Source: Cinnamomum chago
Lineage: Eukaryota > Streptophyta > Magnoliopsida > Laurales > Lauraceae
Length of the DNA: 64,000 nucleotides
Assembly (NCBI GenBank): GCA_038049695.1
Contig: CP142455.1
Location: 27,069,501-27,133,500 of the forward strand
Reading direction: 5' to 3'
This document shows, in pieces, positions 34,186 to 44,640 of this stretch. The translations under genes and the position numbers were made by a program. The stretch's first letter is position 1. Every line of letters begins with the position of its first letter. The notes under the pieces are model-generated. The model made no database searches and had not been told where the DNA came from. It was given only the letters and a program-made list of their open reading frames with translations.

Positions 34186-34771
34186 GAGGCATCGGAAAGT
34201 TTTGAATTCCATATAGTTGAACTCATTTTTAGCTTAGTGTACTTTTTATCTTTCCTTTATTTTCCTTGCGGATTCTGCACATTGTTTGTGTTTGTTTTTT
34301 AAGGAATTCGTCACTTGGAGTGAAGGAAGGTGGAAAAGTGCATTAGAGAACTTGAAGATTTTACTTGCTTTCTTAGTTTAGGATTCACTACAAGAAATTT
34401 GGGGTTTAAGGACGACACAAATTTGTCCCAAAATGTACATATTTCGTCACCGAAACTAATTAAGACGAAAATTTTTCGTCACCCGTTTTGTTGCCAAAGC
34501 CTTGTCGCTAAAAGGTATTGGAGACGAAAAAAAATTCGTCCTTGAAAAAGATAAAAATTTGTGACGATTTTTTTTGTCTCCAATACACTCTGTTGGAAAC
34601 ATACTTGTAAGTAATTTTTTTTCGTCTCCAATACACTCTAATGGAAACATACTTGTAAGTAATTAGTGACAAAATACTTTGTCATTAAAGGAAGAAATTA
34701 GAGACAAAAATATTTTGTCATAAATATAAGAAATAGAGACGAAATAATTTTGTTGCGTTTAATATAAAGGA

Positions 34772-35970
34772 TGTCACAGCCCTGCCCAACTCAAGGACTT
34801 CCCAGGAGGTCACCCATCCCAGTACTACTCCCGCCCGAGCAAGCTTGACTTCAGAGTTCTTACAATTTCCAAGACCGCATGGTTTTAGAAGGCCTCATGT
34901 TAAGTTAATACGGGGTTTGACTTATAAGCCCATGGTCAGGGCTTGGATATTTCCGATGCGGGCTAATGGAGACTCACCGTTTGAAGCCCGTGGTTGACAC
35001 ACTACACCCCGTGGTTAAGAGTACGGCCCGGATCAAGATCTCACATTCTCACCCACTAGAAATAGAGTCGTCCTCAGCTCTGATACCAACTGTCACAGCC
35101 TTGCCCAATCCCAGGAGGTCACCCATTCTAGTACTGCTCCCACCCAAGCACGCTTAACTTCAGAGTTCTTACGATTTCCGGGGCCGCATGGTTTTAAAAA
35201 GGCTCATGCTAAGTTAATACGGGGTTTGACTTATAAGCCCAAGGTCAGGACTTGGATATGTCCGATGCGGGCTAACGGAGACTCACTGTTTGAAGCCCGT
35301 GGTTGACACGCTACGCCCCGTGGTTAAGGGTACCACCCGAACCAAGATCTCACATTCTCCCCCACTAGAAATAGAGTCGTCCTCGGCTCTGATACCAACT
35401 GTTACAACCCCGCCCAATCCCAAGAGGTCACCCATCCTAGTACTGCTCCCGCCCGAGCATGCTTGACTTCAGAGTTCTTACGATTTCCAAGGCCGCATGG
35501 TTTTAGAAGGCCTCATGTTAAGTTAATACGGGGTTTGACTTATAAGCCCATGGTCAGGACTTGGATATTTCCTATGTGGGCTAACGGAGACTCACCGTTT
35601 GAAGCCTGTGGTTGACACGCTACACCTCGTGGTTAAAAGTACCGCCCGGACCAAGATCTCACATTCTCCCCCACTAGAAATAGAGTCGTCCTCAGCTCTC
35701 ATACCAACTGTCACAGCCCTGCCCAATCCCAGGAGGTCACCGATCCTAGTACTGCTCCTGCCTGAGCATGCATAACTTCGGAGTTCTTACGATTCCGGGC
35801 CGCACAGTTTTAAAAAGTCTCATGCTAAGTTAATACGGGGTTTGACTTATAAGCCCATGGTCAGGACTTGGATATTTCCGATACGGGCTAACGGGGACTC
35901 ACCGTTTGAAGCCCATGGTTGACACGCTACGCCCCGTTGTTAAGGGTACCGCCCAGACCAAGTTCTCACA
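34772..35970 (-). mobile_element. Tandem Cassandra (5S-bearing TRIM) array: four LTRs, three interiors
   Basis: Four LTRs (34772-35045, 35091-35354, 35400-35663, 35709-35970) alternate with three 45-bp interiors. On the minus strand each LTR runs TGTGAGATCTTGG...CTGTGACA. Each interior holds TTGGTATCAGAGC (initiator tRNA-Met PBS) and GTGGGGGAGAA (polypurine tract; the first copy reads GTGGGTGAGAA). Each LTR has the 3' part of a 5S rRNA gene with A-box-like AGTCAAGCTTGCT and the IE/C-box stretch GGATGGGTGACCTCCTGGGA, the mark of Cassandra. No protein is encoded. Flanks AAGGA and GTAGC do not form a duplication, so the ends were altered after insertion. Confidence 0.85.
34791..34863 (-). other. 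5S rRNA-derived domain of the Cassandra LTR (copy 1)
   Basis: Best-preserved of four such domains: it keeps GGAAGTCCTT after the C box, which the other copies lack (their LTRs are ~10 bp shorter). It is an RNA polymerase III promoter relic inside an LTR, not a functional 5S gene; the first ~45 nt of 5S rRNA are missing. Confidence 0.8.
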
Positions 35971-36439
35971 GTAGCAGAGACTGAGAGAGGTAGGTGTACC
36001 TGGCAGTGGCAGACTCCTGGATGGAGGATGATTGGCACAGATGATGGTGATTGGTGATGGTGGCTGCGTCTGGGAGTTCTAGGCGATAAAGACTAAGAGA
36101 AGTAGAGATGAGAGGGATCACTGATCAGGGATGGGTCTACACTGTGTGTGTTGATGGAGGGTGATGATGATTGATGGGGACAATTGGCCATGGGGCTGCT
36201 GCTTGAGACGATGGGTGGGAGATGTTGGAAAAGGGTTTTGGAAAATGTGGAAAAGGGTTCTTCTCTTCTCTTCTGGAAAAGAGGGAAAAGGGTTTTGAAA
36301 AAGAGAGACCGGGATAGATGGAGGAACAAAGGGGGAAATGAGTTTTGGAAAAAGGGCGTTGGATTGGGGGGGGGGGGGCGATGGACGTTAGGGCTTGGGG
36401 GGCCCACTTTAGTCATTTTAAAGGCTTTTCCAAAGCAAT

Positions 36440-37300
36440 ACTTGTAAGAGAGGAATAGGCTCAAGTGCGAATGAAATTGGCATCGCCGCAAATGAAATTG
36501 GTGCCTTATTTTATTGGCCGAAATATTTTCGTCTTCCATAACTTATCCTTATTAGTGACGAATTACGTTCGTTGCAAAAATAAATTATATTTTGTGACAA
36601 AAATGTTCGTCTCCAATGAGCTAAAATAATTCGCGCCAACGCAGATTAAATTGACGCCTTATTTTGGTGACCAAATATTTTCGTCTTCCATAACTTATCC
36701 TTAATAGTAACGAATTATGTTCGTCACAAAAACAAATTATATTTTGTGACAAAAATGTTCGTCTCCAATGAGTTAAAATAATTCGTGCCAAAGCAAATGA
36801 AATTGGCGCCTTATTTTGGTGACGAAATATGTTCCTCTTCCATAACTTATCCTTATCGGTGATGAATTACGTTCGTCGCAAAAACAAATTATATTTTGTG
36901 ACAAAAATGTTCGTCTCCAATGAGCTAAAATAATTCGCGCCAACGCAAATGAAATTGGCGCCTTATTTTGCTGACCAAATATTTTCGTCTTGCATAACAT
37001 ATCCTTACTAGCGACGAATTACGTTCGTCACAAAAACAAATTATATTTTGTGACAAAAATGTTCGTTTACAATGAGCTAAAATAATTCGCGCCAAAGCAA
37101 ATGAATTGACGCCTTATTTTGGTGACGAAATATGTTCGTCTTCCATAACTTATCCTTATTGGTGATGAATTACGTTCGTCGCAAAAAAAAAAAAAAAAAT
37201 TGTGACAACAATGTTCGTCTCCAATGAGCTAAAATAGTTGGCGCCAACGCAAATGAAGTTGGCCCCAACGCAAATGAAGTTGGCGCCTTCTTTTTGCAGA
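36440..37300. repeat. 152-bp subterminal tandem repeat of CACTA-3
   Basis: TCTCCAATGAGCTAAAATAA recurs near 36611, 36762, 36913, 37066 and 37218. Units contain TTCGTC and CGACGAA motifs and the small palindrome TTGGCGCC. About five and a half units. Confidence 0.85.
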
Positions 37301-37449
37301 CGAAATTTTTTTTTCGTCTCCTATACTTTTGTAAAAAATGAAAACAAACGACAAAATTTATATTTCATCCTCTTTGGGTGTTCTTTTAAGACAAAAAAAA
37401 ATTTCGTCATTAAATTTCGTCACAACAGCCTAGATTTCTTGTAATGATT

Positions 37450-38360
37450 AGTTTAGACATTTATTTGCTTTCTTAGTTGGTTGTATTAGGTATTTATTAT
37501 GGAAGTTGTAATAATTTTTGTTGTGGGTCGGCCCGTGACCCATTTACTTTACTTTACACACTTTACTTACTTTAAGTAGTTAGTTGTTTAGTAGAATTGC
37601 AATAATTTGCTTGTAGGGAAGGAGGACGGTTGGACTATACTGTCACGGACCCTCACATTCATACACGGAAATTGGTGTCCGTGGTGTGAGTTGACGACAA
37701 CCGATTCATCGCCTGAAATAAATCAGGAGGTTTGCATTTCCTAACCCTGGCGAATCCCTTGCAAGCGGGTTTACTTGTTGGATGTTCCTTGCTTTGTAGT
37801 GTAATTGTTTCAAATACATTTTTAATTTGGTGCACCACTAGTAAAGGGCAAATTTCCCCAACAAGATAAGGATTCGGATTTCATCACCGTTTCCTTGCCC
37901 TTATGATTTCATTTTAATTCTCACTTATTTTAGAACCAATAAACCATAATAAAATTGAGTAGAAATGTGACCCTAGGTTACGAGCGCATTAGGAAAGACC
38001 ATCGTGGTTGTGCCAATTGTGTGCCTTGGTGGAATTTCTGGTGCATAAGCAAACCTTATCCCTTGGCACCATCTTGCCAAATAGGGAGACAACTTTGTTG
38101 TTCGAGGAGTTGGTTTTTAAGAGGAGTCTTCGCCTAACGCGTCGTGATCCCACCATCTACCTGGGGGTTAACTGGCCAGGATTTCCATTTCATAGGTCCA
38201 GGTTGGAGGCCAGAGTTTCATCTTCACAGTTAGGAGCTGTCTAAAATTCTTTTAGGTAACCTTACTTTAGATTAGCTTTTTATTTAGTTTGCAAATTTTT
38301 TTTTGTGTTGCATTCATTTCATTAAGCGGACCATTGCATTGCTAGGTTAGTCATAGTTGT
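37450..38360 (+). other. 5' leader of the Athila/Tat element
   Basis: Non-coding; together with 34186-34382 it formed the leader between PBS and gag before CACTA-3 inserted. No convincing upstream ORF. Confidence 0.6.
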
Positions 38361-39205
38361 ATGCAAGTGTGGATACGTGATCAAGGCCGATTAGTGAGGA
38401 TTGAGTACTTTGCTTTACCCGCCCCACCCATAGTAGCCACAATGGCTGCCCAAATCCCTCAGCAAAGGACCCTTAATGAACTATTTGCACCCCTTTCATC
38501 AACTTCACCTAGCTATATAGTTTTCCCAGAAAATAAAGCAGACCAATTTGAAATCCAGCCCACCACCATCAACATGTTACCAAAATTCCATGGATCAGAG
38601 TGTGAGCAGCCCTATATGTATTTGAACAAATTTCTGATCATCTGCCACACGTTTAAGAATCAAATTTTGGATAGTGAAGTTGTGAACCTTAGGTTGTTTC
38701 CCCTCTCGCTAGAAGATCATGCAACTGCTTGGCTGAATTCCTTGACTCCAAACTCCATTACCACCTAGGATGAGCTTGTCAAAAAGTTTATGTCTAGATT
38801 TTTCCCATTAAGCAAAACTGAGCAGTTTAGGAGTGCCATCAGGAACTTTAGGGGACGACTCGAGGAAGAGTTTTCCGAAACCAAGGAGAGATTCCATGAC
38901 CTATTGATCAAATGCTTACATCACGGGATTGACAAAGGAGAGTTGATACAATTCTTTTATAGAGGTCTCTCGAACCCCCAGCGTATCTTGATTGAATCAA
39001 TGCACAAAGGAGAATTCATGAATCAAACTACCGATCAAGCATTCGAATTCCTTGTCAATCTTGCGGAAAATTCACAAAATTGGAGCAGTAATAGGAAAGA
39101 CTTAGAGAGAGATGAGACAGGAATCCAGAAGCTTGGAATGTACAACATCAAATAGGACCCTGAGTTGAAAAATGTGATGACCAGTTTAGTTCAGGGAGTG
39201 AAAAT

Positions 39206-41085
39206 TGAAAGTCCAGGGATCCGAACCCTAGAGGGGGGGTGAATATGGTGAGCTTCAATTATGACCAATTTTAACCAATTGTAACTTCTTTAAATCCAAC
39301 TAGTCACAAGTGGTGATTAAGTAAATAAATGCGGAAGCTTACAAAAACAATCACCACAAAGCATTCACCATCGCACAAGGATTTATAGTGGTTCGGCCTC
39401 AATACCTACATCCACTACCGGCTTGTGAACCAACACCCCACCGGATTTCCACTATTTATGCTTTTCAATAGGCTAAATAATAACCTTTACAATATGCTTT
39501 TCAAGGCTAAGCAATAACCTCTACATTATGCTTTTCTTAGGCTAAGCAATAACCTCTTCAACCAAAGGTTGGTTATCTCTCTAAGTAGTGTCTAAAATAC
39601 ACTTGATGGAATACAATTTATAGCTCATTACAATGCCTCTTAATTAGGCGGATATGAAAGTGAAAAACTAATTCACACACACACACACACACACACACTA
39701 TGAATGCAAAGATGAATGCACAATGTGTATGTATGATGTCCTCAATCAATTTGAAAATGAAAGCTCATAAAATGTATGCCAAAGGCTTTTGAAAGTTTTA
39801 GCTCATAAAAACATTTATGATTGAGGAAAGAATGCTAATCACATGTTAAAAATAACTTGTAAAAGATATACATATGTATTCTAAACAAGTTGTGAAATTC
39901 TAAGAACAAAACATGTGATGCATAGGGATGTCAATCAAATTAACAATGTAGCTCAATATGTGCATGCTATAAGCATAAAACATAAAAATAGATTTGATTG
40001 AAATTAGGGGACAAATCATATGTAATTATAAATTCAACTTGAAAATGATATACCAATCAAAGTAAGACAAGTTGTGAAACTTTAAAACAAAAGTACATAT
40101 GATTTGTGAAGTTGTTGAATCCAAAACATAAGATAGATTTGAAAAAGATTTTCTTATAATGAAAAACAACAACCATAGATTCAACCAAGTATAGGAATCA
40201 TGTTACATATAATTTCAAAGATGTTTTCATTAACATGATTTACTTAGATATACCAATTTAAGTACTACTTGGATTGAATCAAGGTGATGCATCCAAAACA
40301 ATAGATCAATTCAAAACATAAACATGTTAAGGACACAACAAATCATAGTTTATCATGCTAGAAAAGATTTACCAATAATTAAAGCAAAGCATGAAAACAT
40401 ATGATTAAGAAAAGTAAAGCTTACTTAGTGATTTAACTCAATGGAACCAAGCTTTAGCTTTCCTAATGACCCCTTTCATCCCTTAGCTCATTCCCCTTTG
40501 ATTGGCCTCAAAACATCTCAAGGAAGGCCTCTTGATCCTCTAATTTTTCAAATGAATGAACCACTATTTATAGCCAAAAAGTGCCCAACGGCTCTTCCCC
40601 AGTCGACCCCATGACCCCCGGGTCGACCTGGCTTTCAACGGTAAAAAATCTGACCGTTTGAAAAAGGAGCCAACGGCTCTTTCCCGGTCGACTGGCAACA
40701 CTGCGGGTCGACCTGGGCCTAGGACCAAAATCCCCTAAACTAGTATATTTCAAAGTATTTTCATGAGGGGACTTTTGGGCCACTGAATCAAACTTGGAAT
40801 CATGTTTTAAATCAAACTAAGAGGTTTAAAAACATGAAACATAAAAAGCCTAAAATCATTTGAAAGATTTAAAACTCATAGGCTTGCTTGATTCATAAAA
40901 CTTCTGTTCAAATAAAAATGCATCCAAGTTAAAAAAACAAAACATGCATAAATCAATATTTTTACAAGTCTTAAAAACAATGCATGTATAAATCAAGATT
41001 TTCTAAATCAATGCATGTGTGTAAGTTCAAATGATGCTAGAATGATAATGTATCCATCAAATTGCAATACACAAAATTCCTAACA
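39206..41085 (-). mobile_element. Solo LTR of the same family as 13375-20825
   Basis: TGAAAGTCCAGG...CCTAACA, flanked by AAAAT at 39201-39205 and 41086-41090. It aligns along its length with the 2219-bp LTRs (GGATCCGAACCCTAGAGG, AGTGGTTCGGCCTCAAT, ATCCATCAAATTGCAAT) but with many substitutions and indels, so it is an older subfamily. A (CA)n run lies at 39676-39698. Orientation is minus by comparison with the complete element. Confidence 0.9.
40564..40712 (-). promoter_or_regulatory. TATA box and palindrome pairs of the solo LTR
   Basis: Minus-strand GGCTATAAATAG at 40564-40574. Upstream of it, GTCGAC cores sit at 40602, 40622, 40687 and 40707 (spacing 20, 65, 20), with an AACGGT...ACCGTT inverted repeat between the pairs. 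Outer bases of the palindromes have changed, but the 2+2 layout is kept. Confidence 0.65.
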
Positions 41086-41367
41086 AAAATTTGAGCAAAA
41101 AGATATGATCTATGTCTGTGATGTCTGCCAACCCACCCCTCAACAACATGAGCCAACCCTGAGAAGTATGAGCGGACCACATCATGTTTGTGTGTTATGC
41201 GATGGTTGTGAGCAAACGGTTGAGAGTTGCCCTAGTCTGCCATTTGTCAAGGCCGAGCAAACCAAGGAGCTGAATTCCTACGAAAACTTCCGGAAACCAA
41301 CTATTAACACTTTCCGTCAAACCTACCACGTAGACAATAGGTTTCACCCCAAATTTTCTTACGGTTA

Positions 41368-42353
41368 AGTTGAGCCTATTCAGTCCCAAGGAGGTCAGCC
41401 TTGATTCCAATTGCAATATCTTAGGTAGCAATACCAGCAACCTACTCAAACTAATCATCTGATAGTTCCTCATCCTCAGCAACCCATACAGCATAATCAG
41501 TTCCAACCACATAACCAATGTAGGGCATTAGTCCCAGATCAGATGCCTAACTACTCTACACCAGCACAAGCCCCTTGGCAATCCTCTCATCTGGAGAACC
41601 TGTTGACCAAACTCATTCAAATCCAAGAGCAGACTAACCAAGCCCAGAACCAGTCCATTGCAAAACTAAAGGCCTAATTAGGTCAGCTCACCTTACAGTT
41701 GTCCAAGAGAGAAAAGGGCCAATTCCCAAGCCAAACCATTCCTAATCCAAAAGGACAGCCCAATCAGCCCAGAGGCCAGTGTTCGGTAGAGAGTAATGAG
41801 CATGTGCAGGCGATCCATACACTGAGATCAGGAAAAATTATTGACAATATAGTTGAGATGCCAGAAGAGGATCAAAGAGAGAATTTTTTTAGGAAAACCA
41901 GAGAGTTTGAGGAAAGTTGTCGAACCCGAGAGAGAGAATTTGAAGAAAGATTTAAAAGAGAATGCAGAAAGAGAAAAAGAGAAAGAGAGAGAAGAATTCA
42001 TACCAAGAGGAGAGCCACAGAGAGAGAAGATTCATAAGCCCAATGTAGTTGACCCATCATCTTTAAAAGTGGTACCTAAAGCACCATTCCCACACCGATT
42101 GAAAGAGACTATGAAGAAGGATCACTTTGAGGGAATCTTAGAAGTTTTCAAAAATGTCCAAATAAACATACCCCTCCTTGATGCCATAAAGCAAACCCCT
42201 TCTGACTCCAAGTTTTTGAAAGACCTGACCACTGTCAAGCGGAAAACATCAGTACCCAGAACCGCTGTGATGGCAGCCCAAGCATCAGGGTTGATCCAGC
42301 AGACCATTGCACCTAAATACAAAGACCCTGGTTGCCCTGCCATTACCATTTAG
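41368..42353 (+). pseudogene. Gag C-terminus to protease linker of the Athila/Tat element
   Basis: Glutamine/proline-rich region read in shifting frames, then SKREKGQFPSQTIPNPKGQP and AIHTLRSGK (both typical of this branch) up to about 41840. An arginine/glutamate-rich low-complexity part follows (FERTREREFEERFKRE-like; the length may have been expanded by GA slippage). Next, PFPHRLKETMKKDHFEGILE and VFKNVQINIPLLDAIKQ lead into the protease until a TAG at 42351-42353. Several stops and frameshifts are present. Confidence 0.75.
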
Positions 42354-42793
42354 ATAGGAGACTCCATCATAGAGAGGTGTCTCCTTGATCTCGGGGCAAG
42401 CGTGAATTTACTGCCGTACTCCGTGTACACTCAGTTGGGCCTGGGAGGACTAAAGAAGACTGATATTACCCTTTGTCTTGCTGATAGGTTGGTCAAGTGT
42501 CCCAAAGGTATGGTTGAAGATATGATCGTGAAATTTTTAAGGATTTTTATTTTCCAGTTGATTTTGTGGTTTTAGATACCGAACCAGTGGCAGCCCCCGA
42601 CCGACATATTCCTGTCATTCTTGGTCGACCATTCCTTGCAACATCAGATGCAGTGATTAGATGCACGAATGGGGTTGTGACACTTAGTTTCGGGAACATG
42701 AAGTTGGAGTTGAATGTTTTTCTTAACGGACTCCAAACATCAAACCTAGATGATGATAAGGAAGTGAACATAATTGACACATTAGTTGATTAA
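42354..42793 (+). pseudogene. Athila/Tat aspartic protease
   Basis: Begins after the TAG. LLDLGASVNLLPYSVYTQLG carries the D-x-G-A active-site loop (DLGA, the usual form in Athila), followed by LADRLVKCPKGMVEDMIVK. A frameshift near 42540 moves the reading to 42566-42793, where VLDTEP and HIPVILGRPFLATSDA mark the flap-to-C-terminal part (ILGRPFL). The enzyme would process the polyprotein; this copy is dead because of the shift and the preceding stop. Confidence 0.8.
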
Positions 42794-42835
42794 ATAGTTT
42801 AATCATCATGTTACACAGATCCGCTGGAGGAATGT

Positions 42836-44110
42836 TTGGCTCACTTTAGTGCCAACATAGACATCGACGAGTCCATATGCGAAGTTAATGAATTATTGGA
42901 TTCGGTCCAGCAGATGGATGTTGGCCAATGGAAGCAGAAAATTGAGCCTAACTTTACATCCACCTCTGAATCTAAGGTTAAAAAAGAACCAGTCATTGTT
43001 GAGCCACCCAAGTTAGAATTGAAACCATTACCCGAGAATTTAAAGTATGCCTACTTGGGGCCCTCTGCTAGCAACACAGTAATTATTGCCTCAGACCTTG
43101 AGGAAGAGCAAGAAAAGAAATTACTGAATGTGCTGAAAGACCATTAAAGTGCCCTAAGTTGGACCATTTCGGTCATTAAAGGAATCAGTCCCTCTATAAT
43201 TATGCACCAGATTCATGTGAAAGAATGTGCCCAACCATCTCGTGAACCACAGAGGCGACTGAATCCGATCCTAAAGGAAGTAGTGAGGGGAGAAGTAATT
43301 AAACTTTTGGACGGTGGCATTATCTACCCGATTTGTGACAGTCAATGGGTGAGTCTTGTCCAAGTAGCACCCAAGAAATCTGGCGTAACCGTTGTCGCCA
43401 ACAAGGACAATGAACTGGTCCCAACCCGTGTTCAAACAGGTTGGAGAATCTGTATTGATTACAGAAAATTAAATTCAATGATTAGGAAAGACCACTTTCC
43501 ATTACCCTTCATTGATCAGATGTTGGAAAGATTAGTCGGCCATGCTTTTTATTGCTTCTTGGATGGTTATTCAGGATATAATCAGATCCATATCTCGCCC
43601 GAGGACCAAGAGAAGACAACATTCACCAATCCTTTTGGCACATTTGCCTACAGGCGTATGCCGTTTGGCCTATGCAATGCACCTGCGACTTTTCAAAGGT
43701 GTATGTTGAGCATTTTTCTCAGACATGGTGGAGAGATTTTTGGAAGTCTTCATGGATTACTTTTCTATTTTTGGCTCAAGTTTTGATAGTCGTTTACACC
43801 ATTTCACCCTGGTATTGTAAAAATGTAAGGAAAAGAATATGGTCTTGAACTGGAAGAAGTTTCATTTTATGGTCAAATTGGGCATTGTTTTGGGTCATAT
43901 TGCGTCGAGCAAGGGCATTGAAATAGATAAAGCTAAGATCGACTTGATTGTGAACCTGCCCCGCCCCCCCCCCCCTCCCCCCCCAAACTATGCGAGAGGC
44001 GAAAGCCTTTTTGGGCCATGCAGGTTTCTATTGGCGCTTTATCAAGGACTTCAGCAAAATTACTCGCCCTCTCTTTGATATCTTTGTAAAGAATGCTAAT
44101 TTTGATTTTT
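42836..44110 (+). pseudogene. Athila/Tat reverse transcriptase with altered catalytic motif
   Basis: An acidic linker (42836-43147) leads to RT from about 43202: RRLNPILKEVVRGEVIKLLD, GWRICIDYRKLNSMIRKDHF, CFLDGYSGYNQIHISPEDQE and YRRMPFGLCNAPATFQRCML are all intact family motifs. A frameshift near 43715 moves the palm to another frame, where the catalytic box reads FMDYFSIFG: the second aspartate of the usual FMDD is a tyrosine. A further stop follows near 43818. At 43963-43983 a C-rich run has replaced part of the connection domain (the HAGFYRRFIKDFSKI region resumes after it, 44018 on). Inactive. Confidence 0.85.
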
Positions 44111-44640
44111 CTGCTATATGTTTAGAATCATTTGATCGTTTGAAATGAGAGTTGACATCTGCACCCATTATCCGTCCTCCTGATTGGACGAAACATTTTG
44201 AATTGATGTGCGATGCCTCCAATTATGCTCTTGGAGTTGTACAGGGACAGAGGATAGACAAATTGCCTCACGTCATCTACTGTGCTAGTAGGACACTTAA
44301 CGACGCACAACTTAACTATATCACCATTGAGAAGGAATTGCTGGCGATCGTCTTCGCATTGGATAAGTTCAGATCCTATCTCATGGGATCAAAAGTCATT
44401 GTCATCATAGATCATGCCGCATTGAAATATTTATTGAGCAAGAAATATGCTAAAGCTCGGTTGATCAAGTGGATACTGCTTTTGCAAGAATTTGATCTTA
44501 AGATAAGGGATAAGAAGGGGTCTAAAAACGTGGTAGCTGACCATGTTTTGCATTTGATTATCGATTCCTCTAGCGACTACCCGATTTTAGAAACCTTCTC
44601 AAATGAGCAATTGTTGTTGATTGATAGTAAAACCCCATGA
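44111..44640 (+). pseudogene. Athila/Tat RNase H domain
   Basis: The best-kept part of pol. [20 protein letters not shown] opens the RT-linked RNase H (first Asp in MCDAS). [19 protein letters not shown] has the Glu, [11 protein letters not shown] the next Asp and KNVVADHVL the last Asp, where the family normally has VADxLSR. It is an open frame from 44152 to the TGA at 44638-44640. Confidence 0.85.

Larger units (their letters stand above)
34386..37446. mobile_element. CACTA transposon 3 (3061 bp), non-autonomous
   Basis: Left end CACTACAAGAAATTTGGGG and right end ATTTCTTGTAATG (one mismatch in the terminal pentamer), flanked by ATT at 34383-34385 and 37447-37449. Subterminal motifs are (T)TTCGTC / GACGAAA in both orientations. 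It has no transposase. It contains a Cassandra array (34772-35970) and a 152-bp tandem repeat. The interval 35971-36440 between them is GC-rich, with a CT-rich/GA-rich stretch and a G run, and no gene. Confidence 0.85.
38361..41367 (+). pseudogene. Athila/Tat gag, broken by a stop and a solo LTR
   Basis: The likely start is ATG 38442 (MAAQIPQQRTLNELF); the frame is open from 38361. The retrotransposon gag domain is clear: LPKFHGSECEQPYMYLNKF, LRLFPLSLEDHATAWLNSL, FMSRFFPLSKTEQF, FFYRGLSNPQRILIESMHKG, AENSQNW. A TAG at 38766-38768 interrupts it where the family has a tryptophan-containing W(D/E)xL motif, and a TAG ends the next open stretch at 39153-39155. After the solo LTR (39206-41085, AAAAT duplicated) the gene resumes at 41091 with a cysteine-rich part (VCDVC, CVLCDGC, ESCPSLPF). 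In the family this protein builds the virus-like particle; here it cannot be made intact. Confidence 0.85.

Noticed and set aside
34772..35970. Functional 5S rRNA genes or a 5S rDNA array
   Set aside because: Each unit has only the 3' part of 5S plus a PBS and polypurine tract; this is Cassandra LTR structure.
36093..36539. 148-codon minus-strand ORF in CACTA-3
   Set aside because: Low-complexity proline/serine and phenylalanine stretches from a purine-rich tract; no homology.
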